Shown in pieces: positions 41,550-51,266 of a stretch of 64,000 nt of DNA. The translations under genes were made by a program, and so were the position numbers. The first letter of the stretch is position 1. Each line of letters opens with the position of its first letter. The notes beneath the pieces were generated by a model. The model made no database searches and was not told the origin of the DNA. It saw nothing but the letters and a program-made list of their open reading frames with translations. The DNA comes from Prolixibacteraceae bacterium (GTDB lineage Bacteria; Bacteroidota; Bacteroidia; Bacteroidales; Prolixibacteraceae), in the NCBI GenBank assembly GCA_028282705.1, contig JANQHI010000006.1:1-64000 (forward strand). Direction: 5' to 3'.

Positions 41550-43907
41550 ATGAAAAAGTTAAAACAAATACTGCTTCTTACTTTAATCACTTTAATTATC
41601 TCTGGAACCTGTTTAGCCCAAAACAAGGTAATAGTAAGTGGTTATATAAATGATGGTGAAACAGGAGAAAGGTTGGCAGGTGCTACCATATATTCTGCTA
41701 TAGAACAAAAAGGTGCCAGTTGTAATAATTATGGTTTTTTTAGTTTAATACTTCCTGCCAAATCAACAGAGCTTATTGCCAGATTTGTAGGTTATGAAGC
41801 AAAATCCATAACTATCAATATTGAAAAGGATACTATTATAAATATCTACTTATTTGCAAACAATGTTATAGGTGAAGTGGAAGTTAAAGCTTCTGCTAAA
41901 GAAGATTTTTTATTATCACCTACCATGAGTATGCATCAAATAAGTGCTAAAGATATAGGGAAAATACCTGCTGCACTTGGCGAACCAGATGTTTTAAAAG
42001 CCATCCAACTGTTACCAGGGGTATTTTTTGCACAAGAAGGAAACACCGGGTTCAGTGTAAGGGGAGGTAATCCTGACCAAACCTTGATATTGCTGGATGG
42101 TGTGCCAGTATACAATGTAAACCACTTGTGGGGCTTTATGTCTTTGTTTAATAATGATGCAATAAAAGGGGCTAAATTGTATAAAGGAGGGCTGCCTGCA
42201 CGTTTTGGTGGAAGGTTAAGTTCTGTCCTGGATATCAGTATGAAAGAAGGCAACATAAAAAAGAAGTCAGGTACTTTTTCTATTAGCCCAATAGCAGCCA
42301 GGTACACTTTTGAGAGCCCTATTGTAAAAGACAAAGCTTCATTTATGCTTTCTGCCAGAAGGACATGGTTAGATGCTTTGTTACAAGGCTACCAAAGGCT
42401 GGAAGGACAAAATGACTCTGAAGGGGCTCAACTAACCACCTATGGATTCTGGGATATTAATGCAAAAGCCAATTGGATTATAAACCAAAACAACAGGCTG
42501 TACTTAAGCTTCTATACCGGAAAGGATGCTTTTATCCATGAAGACAAGGAGGGAAACTTTAATGACTACTTAAAGTTTAGCTATAATTGGCAAAATTTAA
42601 CCAGTGTGTTAAGATGGAACCATGCCTTTAACCCATCTTTATTTGCAAACTTTTCATTCTATAACAGCCAGTTTAAGCAAGAATACAGCACTAAATTTGA
42701 AAATAATGGTAAAAACTCTTTCATAGGATATAATAAACTGAATGACATTTCTGCAAAAGGGGACTTTGATTGGTATCCTTCTTTTGCAAAAAACATGAAG
42801 TTTGGTTATAAATTGTCCCTGCAGAAGTTTAGCCCTGAAATTATTTCTATAAAAGATGATAGCACTTCCATTGAGCTAAATAAAGATATATTTACTGAGA
42901 ATTTAATTGCTAATGTTTATGCTGAAGGGGAATTTGATTTTTCAGAAAAGTTGACAGCTAATATTGGGGCAAGGATAGGTTTCTTTTCTGCAAACAAAAG
43001 AAAATATTTTAGTTTTCAGCCCAGGGTATCCATGAGGTATTTAATTTCAAATGATTTATCAGGGAAAATATCTTACTCCAGGATGAAACAATATTTGCAT
43101 CAATTGCAAAACACGACATTAGGCATCCCCACAGAACTATGGGTTTCATCCACGAAAAATATTAAGCCAGGCACTTCTAATTTATACTCAGCAGGGTTAT
43201 TTTATCAGCCCTCAGGAAAAATCCAATTTTCAACAGAAATCTATTATTCCTCTTTACAAAACCTTATAAAATACAAACAGGGCATTGAAGCATTAAAAGA
43301 AAGAGGTGAAAGTTGGGAGGATTATATAACTTCTGGTAATGGGAAAACCTGTGGGATAGAATTTATGGCTGAAAAAAAATCAGGGATATTTACTGGGTGG
43401 ATTTCCTATACTTTATCAAGAAGTACTCGCCAATTTGATGAAATTAATTTTGGGAATACTTTTCCTTATGCTTATGACAGAAGGCATCAGCTTTCAGTAT
43501 ATACAAATCTATTTTTGGGGACAAAAAGTAAAAAAGGAAGAAAAATAAATACTACACTATCAACAACTTTTAATTTTGCATCAGGGAATAATATTACCCT
43601 TGCAACACAAGAGTATCAGGCAATTCCACTACCCTTTATGGAAGGGTCAAGATATAGTGCAAAATGGTTTAGCAAAAGAAGTTTAATTAACCAGGAAAAT
43701 AATTTTCGGATGCCAAACTTTCACAACCTAAGCATATCTTATAATATTGAAAGAAAATTAAATGGGAAATCCTCTATCTGGAATTTTTCTATCTACAATG
43801 TTTATAATAGGAGAAACCCTTGGTACTATTACAAAAAAAGCAACCAAATCAAACAGGTTAGCATATTTCCCATTATGCCCTCTATTTCATTTACTTACAA
43901 ATGGTAA
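41550..43907 (+). CDS. TonB-dependent receptor, second pair
   Basis: 785 residues, same architecture as 36029-38389: signal peptide, regulatory-like domain (GYINDGETGERLAGATIYSAIEQKGASCNNYGFF), plug (QLLPGVFFAQEGNTGFSVRGGNPDQTLILLDGVPVYNVNHLWGF, GGLPARFGGRLSSVLDISMKEG) and barrel ending PSISFTYKW. The two receptors share plug and gene neighbours, so the locus probably arose by duplication followed by divergence of ligand specificity. Confidence 0.93.
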   Translation: MKKLKQILLLTLITLIISGTCLAQNKVIVSGYINDGETGERLAGATIYSAIEQKGASCNNYGFFSLILPAKSTELIARFVGYEAKSITINIEKDTIINIYLFANNVIGEVEVKASAKEDFLLSPTMSMHQISAKDIGKIPAALGEPDVLKAIQLLPGVFFAQEGNTGFSVRGGNPDQTLILLDGVPVYNVNHLWGFMSLFNNDAIKGAKLYKGGLPARFGGRLSSVLDISMKEGNIKKKSGTFSISPIAARYTFESPIVKDKASFMLSARRTWLDALLQGYQRLEGQNDSEGAQLTTYGFWDINAKANWIINQNNRLYLSFYTGKDAFIHEDKEGNFNDYLKFSYNWQNLTSVLRWNHAFNPSLFANFSFYNSQFKQEYSTKFENNGKNSFIGYNKLNDISAKGDFDWYPSFAKNMKFGYKLSLQKFSPEIISIKDDSTSIELNKDIFTENLIANVYAEGEFDFSEKLTANIGARIGFFSANKRKYFSFQPRVSMRYLISNDLSGKISYSRMKQYLHQLQNTTLGIPTELWVSSTKNIKPGTSNLYSAGLFYQPSGKIQFSTEIYYSSLQNLIKYKQGIEALKERGESWEDYITSGNGKTCGIEFMAEKKSGIFTGWISYTLSRSTRQFDEINFGNTFPYAYDRRHQLSVYTNLFLGTKSKKGRKINTTLSTTFNFASGNNITLATQEYQAIPLPFMEGSRYSAKWFSKRSLINQENNFRMPNFHNLSISYNIERKLNGKSSIWNFSIYNVYNRRNPWYYYKKSNQIKQVSIFPIMPSISFTYKW

Positions 43908-44042
43908 AAAAATAGCCCTGGATATAATATTTGGAAAGAAAGTATATTACTTAACCAAGAAATAACCTTTTGATTCTGAATAATTACAGGCACTAAAAAT
44001 ATATGAGAATTTTTGCGACCTTTGCCCAATAAATTGAAGCAA

Positions 44043-44945
44043 ATGAGAAATAATAAGGGAAAAACAGGTGAAAATAAAAGTAGGAACAGGGCTAATGAAA
44101 AAGGCATTAGGGGGAAACGCTCAAAACCAGGAGAAAACAATCCTAAGTTTAAGGAAACAGGAAGGAAAAGTAAATTTAAAACCAAGGATAAAAGGAAAAC
44201 TACAAGGCCAACCAAAACAAACCAGGGTAACAGTGAAGGCATTCGCCTAAATCGTTACATATCTAATTCAGGAGTTTGTTCAAGAAGGGAGGCTGATGAA
44301 TTTATAAAGGCTGGTGTAGTAACCATTAATGGGAAAGCAGTAACTGAATTGGGTACAAAAGTTGTTGATGGTGATATTGTGAAATTTGATGGAAGGACAT
44401 TGTATCCTGAAAAAAAAGTTTATGTCTTGCTGAATAAACCTAAAAACTATGTAACAACTACTGATGATCCACATGCTGATAAAATTGTTATGGATTTGGT
44501 TAAAAATGCATGTTCTGAAAGGATATACCCAGTGGGGAGGTTAGATAGAAATACTACTGGGGTGTTGCTTTTTACAAATGATGGGGAATTGTCAAAAAGG
44601 TTAACACATCCCAGCTATAGCCATAAAAAAATATACCATGTAACCCTTGATAAATCTGTAACAAAACAACATATTGTTGACATTGCCAATGGAATTGAAC
44701 TGGAAGATGGCCCAATTGCTGCTGATGCTATTAGTTACATATCTCCTGATAACAAACTGGAAGTGGGCATTGAAATCCATTCAGGGAAGAACAGGATAGT
44801 GAGAAGGATTTTTGAGCATTTCGGCTACCATGTCAGAAAGTTGGACAGGGTCTATTTTGCAGGCTTGACCAAGAAAAATTTACCCAGGGGGAAATGGAGG
44901 ATATTAAGCCAGAAGGAAGTTGGTTTTTTGAAAATGGCAAAGTAG
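44043..44945 (+). CDS. rRNA pseudouridine synthase (RluB/RsuA family) with basic N-terminal extension
   Basis: 300 residues from ATG 44043; the track's TTG start ten codons earlier is unnecessary. The first 65 residues are a disordered, highly basic tail (Lys/Arg/Asn/Gly). They are followed by an S4 RNA-binding domain (IRLNRYISNSGVCSRREADEFIKAGVVTINGKAV) and the synthase domain with the catalytic Asp in YPVGRLDRNTTGVLLFTNDGEL. It isomerises uridine in ribosomal RNA, probably 23S. The basic tail may aid rRNA binding. Confidence 0.92.
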   Translation: MRNNKGKTGENKSRNRANEKGIRGKRSKPGENNPKFKETGRKSKFKTKDKRKTTRPTKTNQGNSEGIRLNRYISNSGVCSRREADEFIKAGVVTINGKAVTELGTKVVDGDIVKFDGRTLYPEKKVYVLLNKPKNYVTTTDDPHADKIVMDLVKNACSERIYPVGRLDRNTTGVLLFTNDGELSKRLTHPSYSHKKIYHVTLDKSVTKQHIVDIANGIELEDGPIAADAISYISPDNKLEVGIEIHSGKNRIVRRIFEHFGYHVRKLDRVYFAGLTKKNLPRGKWRILSQKEVGFLKMAK

Positions 44946-45002
44946 GTACTTGCTGAAAATTAATGTAATTTTAGGTCATTTCGCGTACTAATAATTTACG
45001 CT

Positions 45003-45491
45003 TTGGAGAAAGAGTTTTTAAAAATAATAAAACAGAATCAAGGTATCATCCATAAGGTTTGCAGTATTTACTGTGATTCTGAGGAAGATAGGCAAGATTT
45101 ATTCCAGGAGATTGTTGCACAACTCTGGAAGTCTTTCCCATCATTTCGCCAGGAATCAAAATTCTCAACCTGGATGTACAGGGTAGCTTTGAATACTGCA
45201 ATAACCTCTTTCAAAAAAGCGAAAAGAAGGCCAGACCAGGATAAATTAACGTATGATAATTTCCAGGTTGAAGATGATACATTGCATTCAGGATTGGAAG
45301 ATAACATCAAGCTGTTACATAAGGCAATAGCCAGGTTGACAGGTGTTGAAAAATCAATTATCCTGTTGTTCCTTGAAAACAAAAAATATGAAGAAATTGC
45401 TGAAATAACTGGCATTACCCAAAATTATGTGAGGGTAAAGATGAACAGGATAAAGAAGAAGCTTAAAACTTATATGAATATAGTGGAGTAA
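45003..45491 (+). CDS. ECF-type RNA polymerase sigma factor
   Basis: 162 residues from a TTG start; no in-frame ATG lies nearby and the next residues EKEFLKIIKQNQGIIHKVCSIYC belong to region 2. Region 2 contains DLFQEIVAQLWKSFPSFRQESKFSTWMYRVALNTAI and region 4 GVEKSIILLFLENKKYEEIAEITGITQNYVRVKMNRIKKKLK. The next gene starts immediately after the stop and encodes a membrane protein that may control it. No FecR-type anti-sigma is present. Confidence 0.9.
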   Translation: MEKEFLKIIKQNQGIIHKVCSIYCDSEEDRQDLFQEIVAQLWKSFPSFRQESKFSTWMYRVALNTAITSFKKAKRRPDQDKLTYDNFQVEDDTLHSGLEDNIKLLHKAIARLTGVEKSIILLFLENKKYEEIAEITGITQNYVRVKMNRIKKKLKTYMNIVE

Positions 45492-46175
45492 ATGAAAATT
45501 GAAGACTTACAAAAAGCATGGGATAAATACTCGTCAAAGGATACCATCCAACTTGATGAGGATGCCATTAAGGAAATGCTTGGCAAAAGGACAAAAAGCC
45601 TGATTGAAAGAATTGACAGAAATGTTAAAATTGGGTTTGGCGTGCTGCTGGCTTTGATTCTCTATATCATTATTGATTATTTTGTGATTTATCCAAATTT
45701 TAAAAATGTGAATGGTGTAGAGCTAGATATCCCTACCTGGATTATTGTTATGGATTTGCTTAGCAACTTGTTCATAATCACTACCTTCATCTATTTTGCT
45801 ATTACTTATTTTCGCGTAAAAAACAGGTGCTCAGTAATTTGTAACCTAAAGGATACCCTCATAAGGATCATTAGCATCCTTAAATTATATGAAAGGCTTT
45901 TCTTTTTTGCATTGATCATAATCCTTCTTTCAGTTAGTGTCAGTTACATCTTTGGGCTTCAGTTTGGGTTGATTACCCAGGCAAAAGAGCAAGGGATGGA
46001 GCTATCTGAATTAGGCACTACCCAAATTGCAATTACCCTGGTCATTGGGGTAATGTTCCTGGTTTTAATGGCAGGAGGGCTATTTTTACTTTTTCGTTGG
46101 GGTTTCAGGAGGCTCTATGGAAACTATTTATTCAGGTTAAAAATGACCTTGAAGGAGCTTAATGAAATTGATTGA
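45492..46175 (+). CDS. membrane protein, possible partner of the ECF sigma factor
   Basis: 227 residues: a cytoplasmic N-terminus (KIEDLQKAWDKYSSKDTIQLDEDAIKEMLGKRT) and four hydrophobic helices (near 48-68, 85-105, 130-155, 178-200). The ATG directly abuts the sigma stop codon, so the two are co-translated. The first 40 residues resemble the cytosolic tail that binds sigma in other systems. An anti-sigma role is inferred from context, not proven. Confidence 0.7.
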   Translation: MKIEDLQKAWDKYSSKDTIQLDEDAIKEMLGKRTKSLIERIDRNVKIGFGVLLALILYIIIDYFVIYPNFKNVNGVELDIPTWIIVMDLLSNLFIITTFIYFAITYFRVKNRCSVICNLKDTLIRIISILKLYERLFFFALIIILLSVSVSYIFGLQFGLITQAKEQGMELSELGTTQIAITLVIGVMFLVLMAGGLFLLFRWGFRRLYGNYLFRLKMTLKELNEID

Positions 46176-46374
46176 AAACCATCAAAGCCCATAGGACGTA
46201 TTTAAAATTTGCCATCTGATAATTATACCATGAATGTTCACATAGTGTAACTATTATCCTATAACCAAAATTTTTCAAAGTCCTGGCAGCTTCTTAATAG
46301 AAGTAGGTATTTTTCAAATCCTGTTTTTTATTCAAAGAACCTTGATTACTTTTGGGGAAGAAAAATGCAGCTGT

Positions 46375-47850
46375 ATGTCAGAAGTCCTATTTAACCAGAA
46401 TTTGCTTGTCAAATACCTTCAAAAACCTGCTTCTGAATTTACCAAAGAAGACATTATCCTTTATATAGAAGATCATGAGGTCAGGATGGTCAACCTGCGT
46501 TTTGTTGCTGAAGATGGTAAATTAAAAACCCTGAACTGTATGGTTACAGGCCATTCAGTTCTTGAGAACCTGTTAACCTATGGTGAACGTGTAAATGGGA
46601 GTAGCATTTTTTCATTTCTGGAAAGGAATTCTAGTGATATTTTTATAGTACCACGTTTTAACACAGCCTTTTTGAATCCTTTTTCTGAAGTTCCCTCACT
46701 GGATATTTTGTGTTCATTCCATAATGCTGATGGCAGCCCTCTTGAAAGTGCTCCTGGAAGCATACTTGAACGGGCTATAGAAAGGTTTACTGAACAAACA
46801 GGGATGGAATTTAAATGTATGTTGGAACTGGAATATTATGTGTTTTCTGAATCCAGTGAAGATGCACATGATTATTTTGATAACCATTACATGAGTTCTG
46901 AGCCTTTCACAACTTTTGAAAATTTGAGGATTGAGGCGTTAAAACTTATTGCCCAGTGTGGAGGTAAAATAAAGTTTGGGCATAGTGAGAGAGGCAGGTT
47001 TATAAAAAATGGGAAGGCATTTGAACAGCATGAACTGGAGTTCCAGGTTACTTCTGCAATTGAAGCAGTTGACCAGCTTATTATCTCAAAATGGATATTA
47101 AGGATGCTGGGGGTTAAACATGGAGCCACTGTAACATTTATTCCAAAAATCACTTTGCTACAAGATGGTAATGGCCTCCATTTTCATTTTGAGGTTGAAA
47201 AAGAAGGGGTAAACCAACTTGTTGAAAAAGGGCAGTTAACTGATGTTGCCAAAAAAATGATATCAGGGATCATACACCTGGCACCTGCAATATCAGCATT
47301 TGGGAATACAATACCAGTATCCTATTTGCGAATTATGCCAGGGCAAAATGCCCCACGTTTTTTATGCTGGGGAAAAGGAAACAGGTCAACCATTGTGAGG
47401 ATACCTTCTGTACAGGAAGGAGATAACCAAACTGGAGATAAGGAGCAGTTGGCAGAAAACAACCAAACAATTGAATACAGAGGAGGAGACTCATCAGCTG
47501 ATATAGCATTGTTTACTGCATCATTAATTATTGCTGCACTATATGGTTTTAAGGATGATAAAGGAGCTGATGCATCTGAAGGGTTTTATTGCCCTGAGAA
47601 CCTTTATAAAATAAAAGATGAAGATATTTCGTATAATCAACTTCCTGGCTCTTGTAATGATGCTGCTGGGCATCTGGAAAAATCCAGGCAGGTGTTTGAA
47701 GAAGGGGGTGTTTTCACAAAAACAATAATTAACCATACAATACTTAGGCAAAGGGCTTTTAATGACAAAGACCTTACAAAAAACTATGTATTGTATGGCG
47801 AAAATTCAGAGTTTGAGGATATGATCCAGAAGTATTTGCATTTCATGTAA
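46375..47850 (+). CDS. divergent glutamine synthetase-like enzyme
   Basis: 491 residues from ATG 46375. Glutamine synthetase landmarks in order: IILYIEDHEVRMVNLRFV (beta-grasp region), NAFLNPFSEVP-like segment after IFIVPRFNTAF, CMLELEYYVF (metal glutamates), DGNGLHFHFEV in place of GSGMHxH, PGQNAPRFLCWGKGNRSTIVRIP for the NRSAxIRIP motif and IEYRGGDSSADIALFTASLIIAALYGF for the ExRxPD motif. The last replaces the usual proline by glycine (RGGD), hinting at altered substrate choice. It may ligate ammonia or an amine to glutamate or another acid. glmM follows 10 bp later. Confidence 0.82.
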   Translation: MSEVLFNQNLLVKYLQKPASEFTKEDIILYIEDHEVRMVNLRFVAEDGKLKTLNCMVTGHSVLENLLTYGERVNGSSIFSFLERNSSDIFIVPRFNTAFLNPFSEVPSLDILCSFHNADGSPLESAPGSILERAIERFTEQTGMEFKCMLELEYYVFSESSEDAHDYFDNHYMSSEPFTTFENLRIEALKLIAQCGGKIKFGHSERGRFIKNGKAFEQHELEFQVTSAIEAVDQLIISKWILRMLGVKHGATVTFIPKITLLQDGNGLHFHFEVEKEGVNQLVEKGQLTDVAKKMISGIIHLAPAISAFGNTIPVSYLRIMPGQNAPRFLCWGKGNRSTIVRIPSVQEGDNQTGDKEQLAENNQTIEYRGGDSSADIALFTASLIIAALYGFKDDKGADASEGFYCPENLYKIKDEDISYNQLPGSCNDAAGHLEKSRQVFEEGGVFTKTIINHTILRQRAFNDKDLTKNYVLYGENSEFEDMIQKYLHFM

Positions 47851-47860
47851 AAGAATAGTT

Positions 47861-49243
47861 ATGACATTAATAAGATCTATTTCAGGAATAAGGGGGACTA
47901 TTGGTGGTAAGCCAGGAGAAGGGTTGTCACCTGTTGATGTAGTAAAATATGCAGCTGCATATGCTGAATGGGCAAAGAATGTAAAACCAGGGAACAGGCT
48001 TAAAGTTGTAGTAGGCAGGGATGCGCGTATTTCAGGGGGAATGGTAAGCTCACTTGTGATAAATGCACTTGTGGGGATGGGAATTGATGTTGTTGACATA
48101 GGCTTGGCAACAACCCCAACCACTGAAATAGCAGTGGTAGAAGAACAAGCTAATGGTGGGATAATACTGACAGCTAGCCACAACCCTAAACAATGGAATG
48201 CACTGAAGCTGTTGAATGATGATGGGGAATTTTTAAATGCTCAAGAAGGGGCTAAAATCCTTGAACTTGCTGAAGCCGAAAATTTCAATTTTGCAGAAGT
48301 AGATGAGCTGGGGAGTGTATTAAAAAAAGGCTATACAAATATCCATATTGAGCAGGTTTTAAACCTGGATTTAGTGGATGTGGAGGCAATAAAAAATGCA
48401 GGTTTTAAAGTAGCCATTGATGCAGTTAACTCTGTTGGAGGTATTGCCATTCCCCCTCTTTTAAAAGCTTTGGGAGTTGCTGAAGTAGTTGAAATTAACT
48501 GTGAGCCAACTGGTTATTTTGCCCATACACCAGAACCATTGCCTGAGAATTTGGTTGAAATATCTGAAATTATTAGGAGCAATAAAGTGGATGTTGGCTT
48601 TGTAGTTGACCCAGATGTTGACAGGCTGGCCATAATTAATGAAGATGGCAGCATGTTTAATGAAGAATACACATTAGTAGCTGTAGCTGATTATATATTA
48701 ACCCACACACCTGGCAATACTGTTTCCAACCTTTCATCAAGCAGGGCATTGAGGGACATCACTGAAAAACATGGGCAAAACTATTCTGCAGCTGCAGTGG
48801 GAGAGGTAAATGTGGTAGCCAAAATGAAGGAAACACAAGCTGTAATTGGAGGTGAAGGAAATGGTGGGGTGATATACCCTGCAGCCCACAATGGACGTGA
48901 TGCTTTGGTGGGTGTAGCTCTTTTCCTGACCTTATTGGCAAAAAGTGGATTAAAATCTTCAGAGCTAAGAAAAACCTATCCAGATTATTTTATTTCAAAA
49001 AATAAAATTGAACTGACCCCTGAGATTGATGTGGATCATATCCTGGTACAGGTAAAAGAAAAGTATAAAAATGAGCGAATTACTAATATTGATGGGGTGA
49101 AAATTGATTTTGCAGAATCGTGGGTGCACCTAAGGAAATCCAATACAGAACCCATTATCAGGATTTATTCTGAAGCTAAATCAATGAAAGAGGCAGAAAA
49201 GTTGGCTAATAAAATTATTGCTGATATAAAGTCATTGATTTAA
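47861..49243 (+). CDS. glmM: phosphoglucosamine mutase
   Basis: Converts glucosamine-6-phosphate to the 1-phosphate for UDP-GlcNAc and peptidoglycan. 460 residues of the alpha-phosphohexomutase family: SGIRGTIGGKPGEGLSP, phosphoserine S106 in TASHNPKQWNA, metal loop DPDVDRLAI, sugar loop GGEGNGGVIYP and phosphate-binding RKSNTEPIIRIYSEA. Bacteroidota enzymes with this pattern can also act on mannose or glucose phosphates, so strict substrate choice is uncertain. It follows the glutamine synthetase-like gene with 10 bp between, perhaps linking nitrogen supply to amino sugars. Confidence 0.87.
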   Translation: MTLIRSISGIRGTIGGKPGEGLSPVDVVKYAAAYAEWAKNVKPGNRLKVVVGRDARISGGMVSSLVINALVGMGIDVVDIGLATTPTTEIAVVEEQANGGIILTASHNPKQWNALKLLNDDGEFLNAQEGAKILELAEAENFNFAEVDELGSVLKKGYTNIHIEQVLNLDLVDVEAIKNAGFKVAIDAVNSVGGIAIPPLLKALGVAEVVEINCEPTGYFAHTPEPLPENLVEISEIIRSNKVDVGFVVDPDVDRLAIINEDGSMFNEEYTLVAVADYILTHTPGNTVSNLSSSRALRDITEKHGQNYSAAAVGEVNVVAKMKETQAVIGGEGNGGVIYPAAHNGRDALVGVALFLTLLAKSGLKSSELRKTYPDYFISKNKIELTPEIDVDHILVQVKEKYKNERITNIDGVKIDFAESWVHLRKSNTEPIIRIYSEAKSMKEAEKLANKIIADIKSLI

Positions 49244-49348
49244 ACAGTCTTATAAAAGAGGCTTTAAAATAATTGCTTACATTTGCCCCCTGATTTTAAG
49301 AAGTAAAACTTGGCAGGTTCCATCACCCTGCTGCAAAAAATTAAAAAA

Positions 49349-50053
49349 ATGCAAAACGAACTTTTATGGCTGGCTATGCTGCTGGCAAATTTTTCCCTGA
49401 TCATTTTAGCATACAAATTTTTTGGCAAATGGGGTTTAATTATGTGGATACCCATATCAGTAATTGTAGCCAACATTCAAGTAATCCAAACCATTACACT
49501 GTTTGGTGTAGTTGCTACCCTTGGCAATATTGTGTATGCATCTTCATTTCTGGTAACAGATATCCTTTCTGAAAATTATGGCAAGAAGGAGGCTCAAAAA
49601 GCTGTATGGATTGGTTTTTTCAGCCTGCTATCAATGGCTTTGCTGATGAACCTTGCCTTATTTTTCAAACCATTTGATGGAGACCCTTTTGCTGCAACAA
49701 CACATGAGGCTTTAAGTACCATATTTAAACTGATGCCAAGGATTGCAGTAGCCAGTTTGGCTGCCTACCTGTTATCTCAAAGGCATGATGTGTGGGCATA
49801 CCATCTCTGGAAAAAAAGGTTTACAAAAGAAAACCAAATATGGATCAGGAACAACCTGAGCACCATGATATCCCAGTTGATTGACAGTTCAGTTTTTGTG
49901 GCCATAGCCTTCTATGGTGTATTTGAGGCACCTGTTTTAATTGAGATTTTCCTAACAACCTATATCCTGAAATGGGTAGTGGCTGCTGCTGATACCCCAT
50001 TTATTTATTGGGCAAAAAAAATATTTAAAAATAGAAAATTCTTAGTGCAATAA
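49349..50053 (+). CDS. YhhQ/VUT-family queuosine precursor transporter
   Basis: 234 residues with about six membrane helices from ATG 49349; the track uses a TTG 13 codons earlier. Family signatures are GNIVYASSFLVTDILSENYGKKEAQKAVWIGF, YLLSQRHDVWAYHLWKKRF and STMISQLIDSSVFVAIAFYGVF. It imports a queuosine precursor (preQ0/preQ1) for tRNA modification according to the E. coli homologue. No queuosine biosynthesis genes adjoin it. Confidence 0.88.
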   Translation: MQNELLWLAMLLANFSLIILAYKFFGKWGLIMWIPISVIVANIQVIQTITLFGVVATLGNIVYASSFLVTDILSENYGKKEAQKAVWIGFFSLLSMALLMNLALFFKPFDGDPFAATTHEALSTIFKLMPRIAVASLAAYLLSQRHDVWAYHLWKKRFTKENQIWIRNNLSTMISQLIDSSVFVAIAFYGVFEAPVLIEIFLTTYILKWVVAAADTPFIYWAKKIFKNRKFLVQ

Positions 50054-50056
50054 TTA

Positions 50057-50088
50057 ATGGCAGTATGACTCCAAGTCAAACCATCACT
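50057..50088. repeat. intergenic hairpin repeat, ACTCCAAGT family, copy B
   Basis: AGTATGACT-CCA-AGTCA with outer GG/CC pairing, followed by ATCACTAAAAA. The sequence from AGTATGACTCCAAGTCA to CTAAAAA closely matches copy A after dgt. Here it separates two convergent genes. Confidence 0.6.
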
Positions 50089-50093
50089 AAAAA

Positions 50094-51266
50094 CTAAAAT
50101 GACCTGTACAATTGGACATAAAGGTTTCTTATATTGACTAACTGGTACTTTTTATAATCTCCTTCAATTGGACCATCATAACACAATAAAGTGTTTTTTG
50201 CTTTCTCAGGAAGTATCTTTTTAATCAGGTCAAGCCCCTTAAAGGTTGTTGTGTTGAATGTTTCAGAAGATTTTATTTCAATGGCATCAAACTGAAATAC
50301 ATTATGGGTTAATATATCTACTTCATTATGGTGGCTATCACGATAAAAACAGAGGTTATCCTGTTTCCCTGTATTGGCTAGGAATTTTTTAATTTCCATG
50401 ACAGCTAAATTCTCAAACAGGCTGCCCAGGTATGGTGATATTGAAAGCTGTTTAGGGTCATTTATTCCCATAAGAAAGGCAGCTAACCCAACATCATAAA
50501 AATAGATTTTAGGTGATTTTATAAAACGCTTGTTTATATTGGCATGAAATGGTTTGAGCATATAAATAATATAGGAAGCTTCAAGGATTGAAACCCATGA
50601 TTGGATGGTTTTAACACTTACCCCAACTTCATTTGAAAGGGCTGATGCATTAAATAACTGCCCAATCCTACCTGCACATAAACCCAGGAATTTCTGAAAT
50701 AAGTTTATATCTCTAATAGATATAAATTCATTCAAATCACGCCTAATGTATGTTTCTAAATAGTTGGAGTAGAATTTTGTGGGATTTTGGTTAAATGCAA
50801 AAATCCTTGGAAAAAATCCACGATAAATTATTTCATGGGTAGGTACTTCTCCTTTTAAATTGTAGGCTTCATCAATTGAAAAGGGCAACAGCCTTTGAAT
50901 AGCAGTCCTTCCAGCCAGTGATTGGGAAATTGTGCGTGTAAGTTCAAGCTGTTGGCTTCCTGAAATAATGTACATTCCTGGCTTGTTGGCCTTATCAACA
51001 ATGCCTTGCATATAAGAAACCAATTCAGGAATATGCTGTATCTCATCAATTATGATCCCATCCACGCCATCTTGAAGGAATTTTATTGGGTTGTTTTTAA
51101 CATAGTCCCTAGTATTAGGGTCTTCCAGGGTTACATATTTCTTTTCAGGGAAAAGGTTTTTTAATAGTGTAGTTTTTCCAGATTGGCGTGGACCTGTTAA
51201 AGTAATAACAGGATATTCATTGAATATTGCTTTAAGCTCTTTTTCCTGTTTTCTTTTAATATACAT
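50094..51266 (-). CDS. AAA ATPase with DUF4143 domain
   Basis: 390 residues from ATG 51266 (MYIKRKQEKELKAIFNEYPV). N-terminal P-loop GPRQSGKTTLLKNLF, Walker B GIIIDEIQHIPEL and sensor YIISGSQQLELTRTISQSLAGRT, then a helical middle and the DUF4143 C-terminal part (YRDSHHNEVDILTHNVFQFDAIEIKSSETFNTTTFKGL) resembling a PD-(D/E)xK nuclease fold with E-V-D...E-I-K. Such proteins are widespread accessory genes of unknown role. Monocistronic and convergent with the transporter. Confidence 0.88.
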   Translation of the reverse strand: MYIKRKQEKELKAIFNEYPVITLTGPRQSGKTTLLKNLFPEKKYVTLEDPNTRDYVKNNPIKFLQDGVDGIIIDEIQHIPELVSYMQGIVDKANKPGMYIISGSQQLELTRTISQSLAGRTAIQRLLPFSIDEAYNLKGEVPTHEIIYRGFFPRIFAFNQNPTKFYSNYLETYIRRDLNEFISIRDINLFQKFLGLCAGRIGQLFNASALSNEVGVSVKTIQSWVSILEASYIIYMLKPFHANINKRFIKSPKIYFYDVGLAAFLMGINDPKQLSISPYLGSLFENLAVMEIKKFLANTGKQDNLCFYRDSHHNEVDILTHNVFQFDAIEIKSSETFNTTTFKGLDLIKKILPEKAKNTLLCYDGPIEGDYKKYQLVNIRNLYVQLYRSF

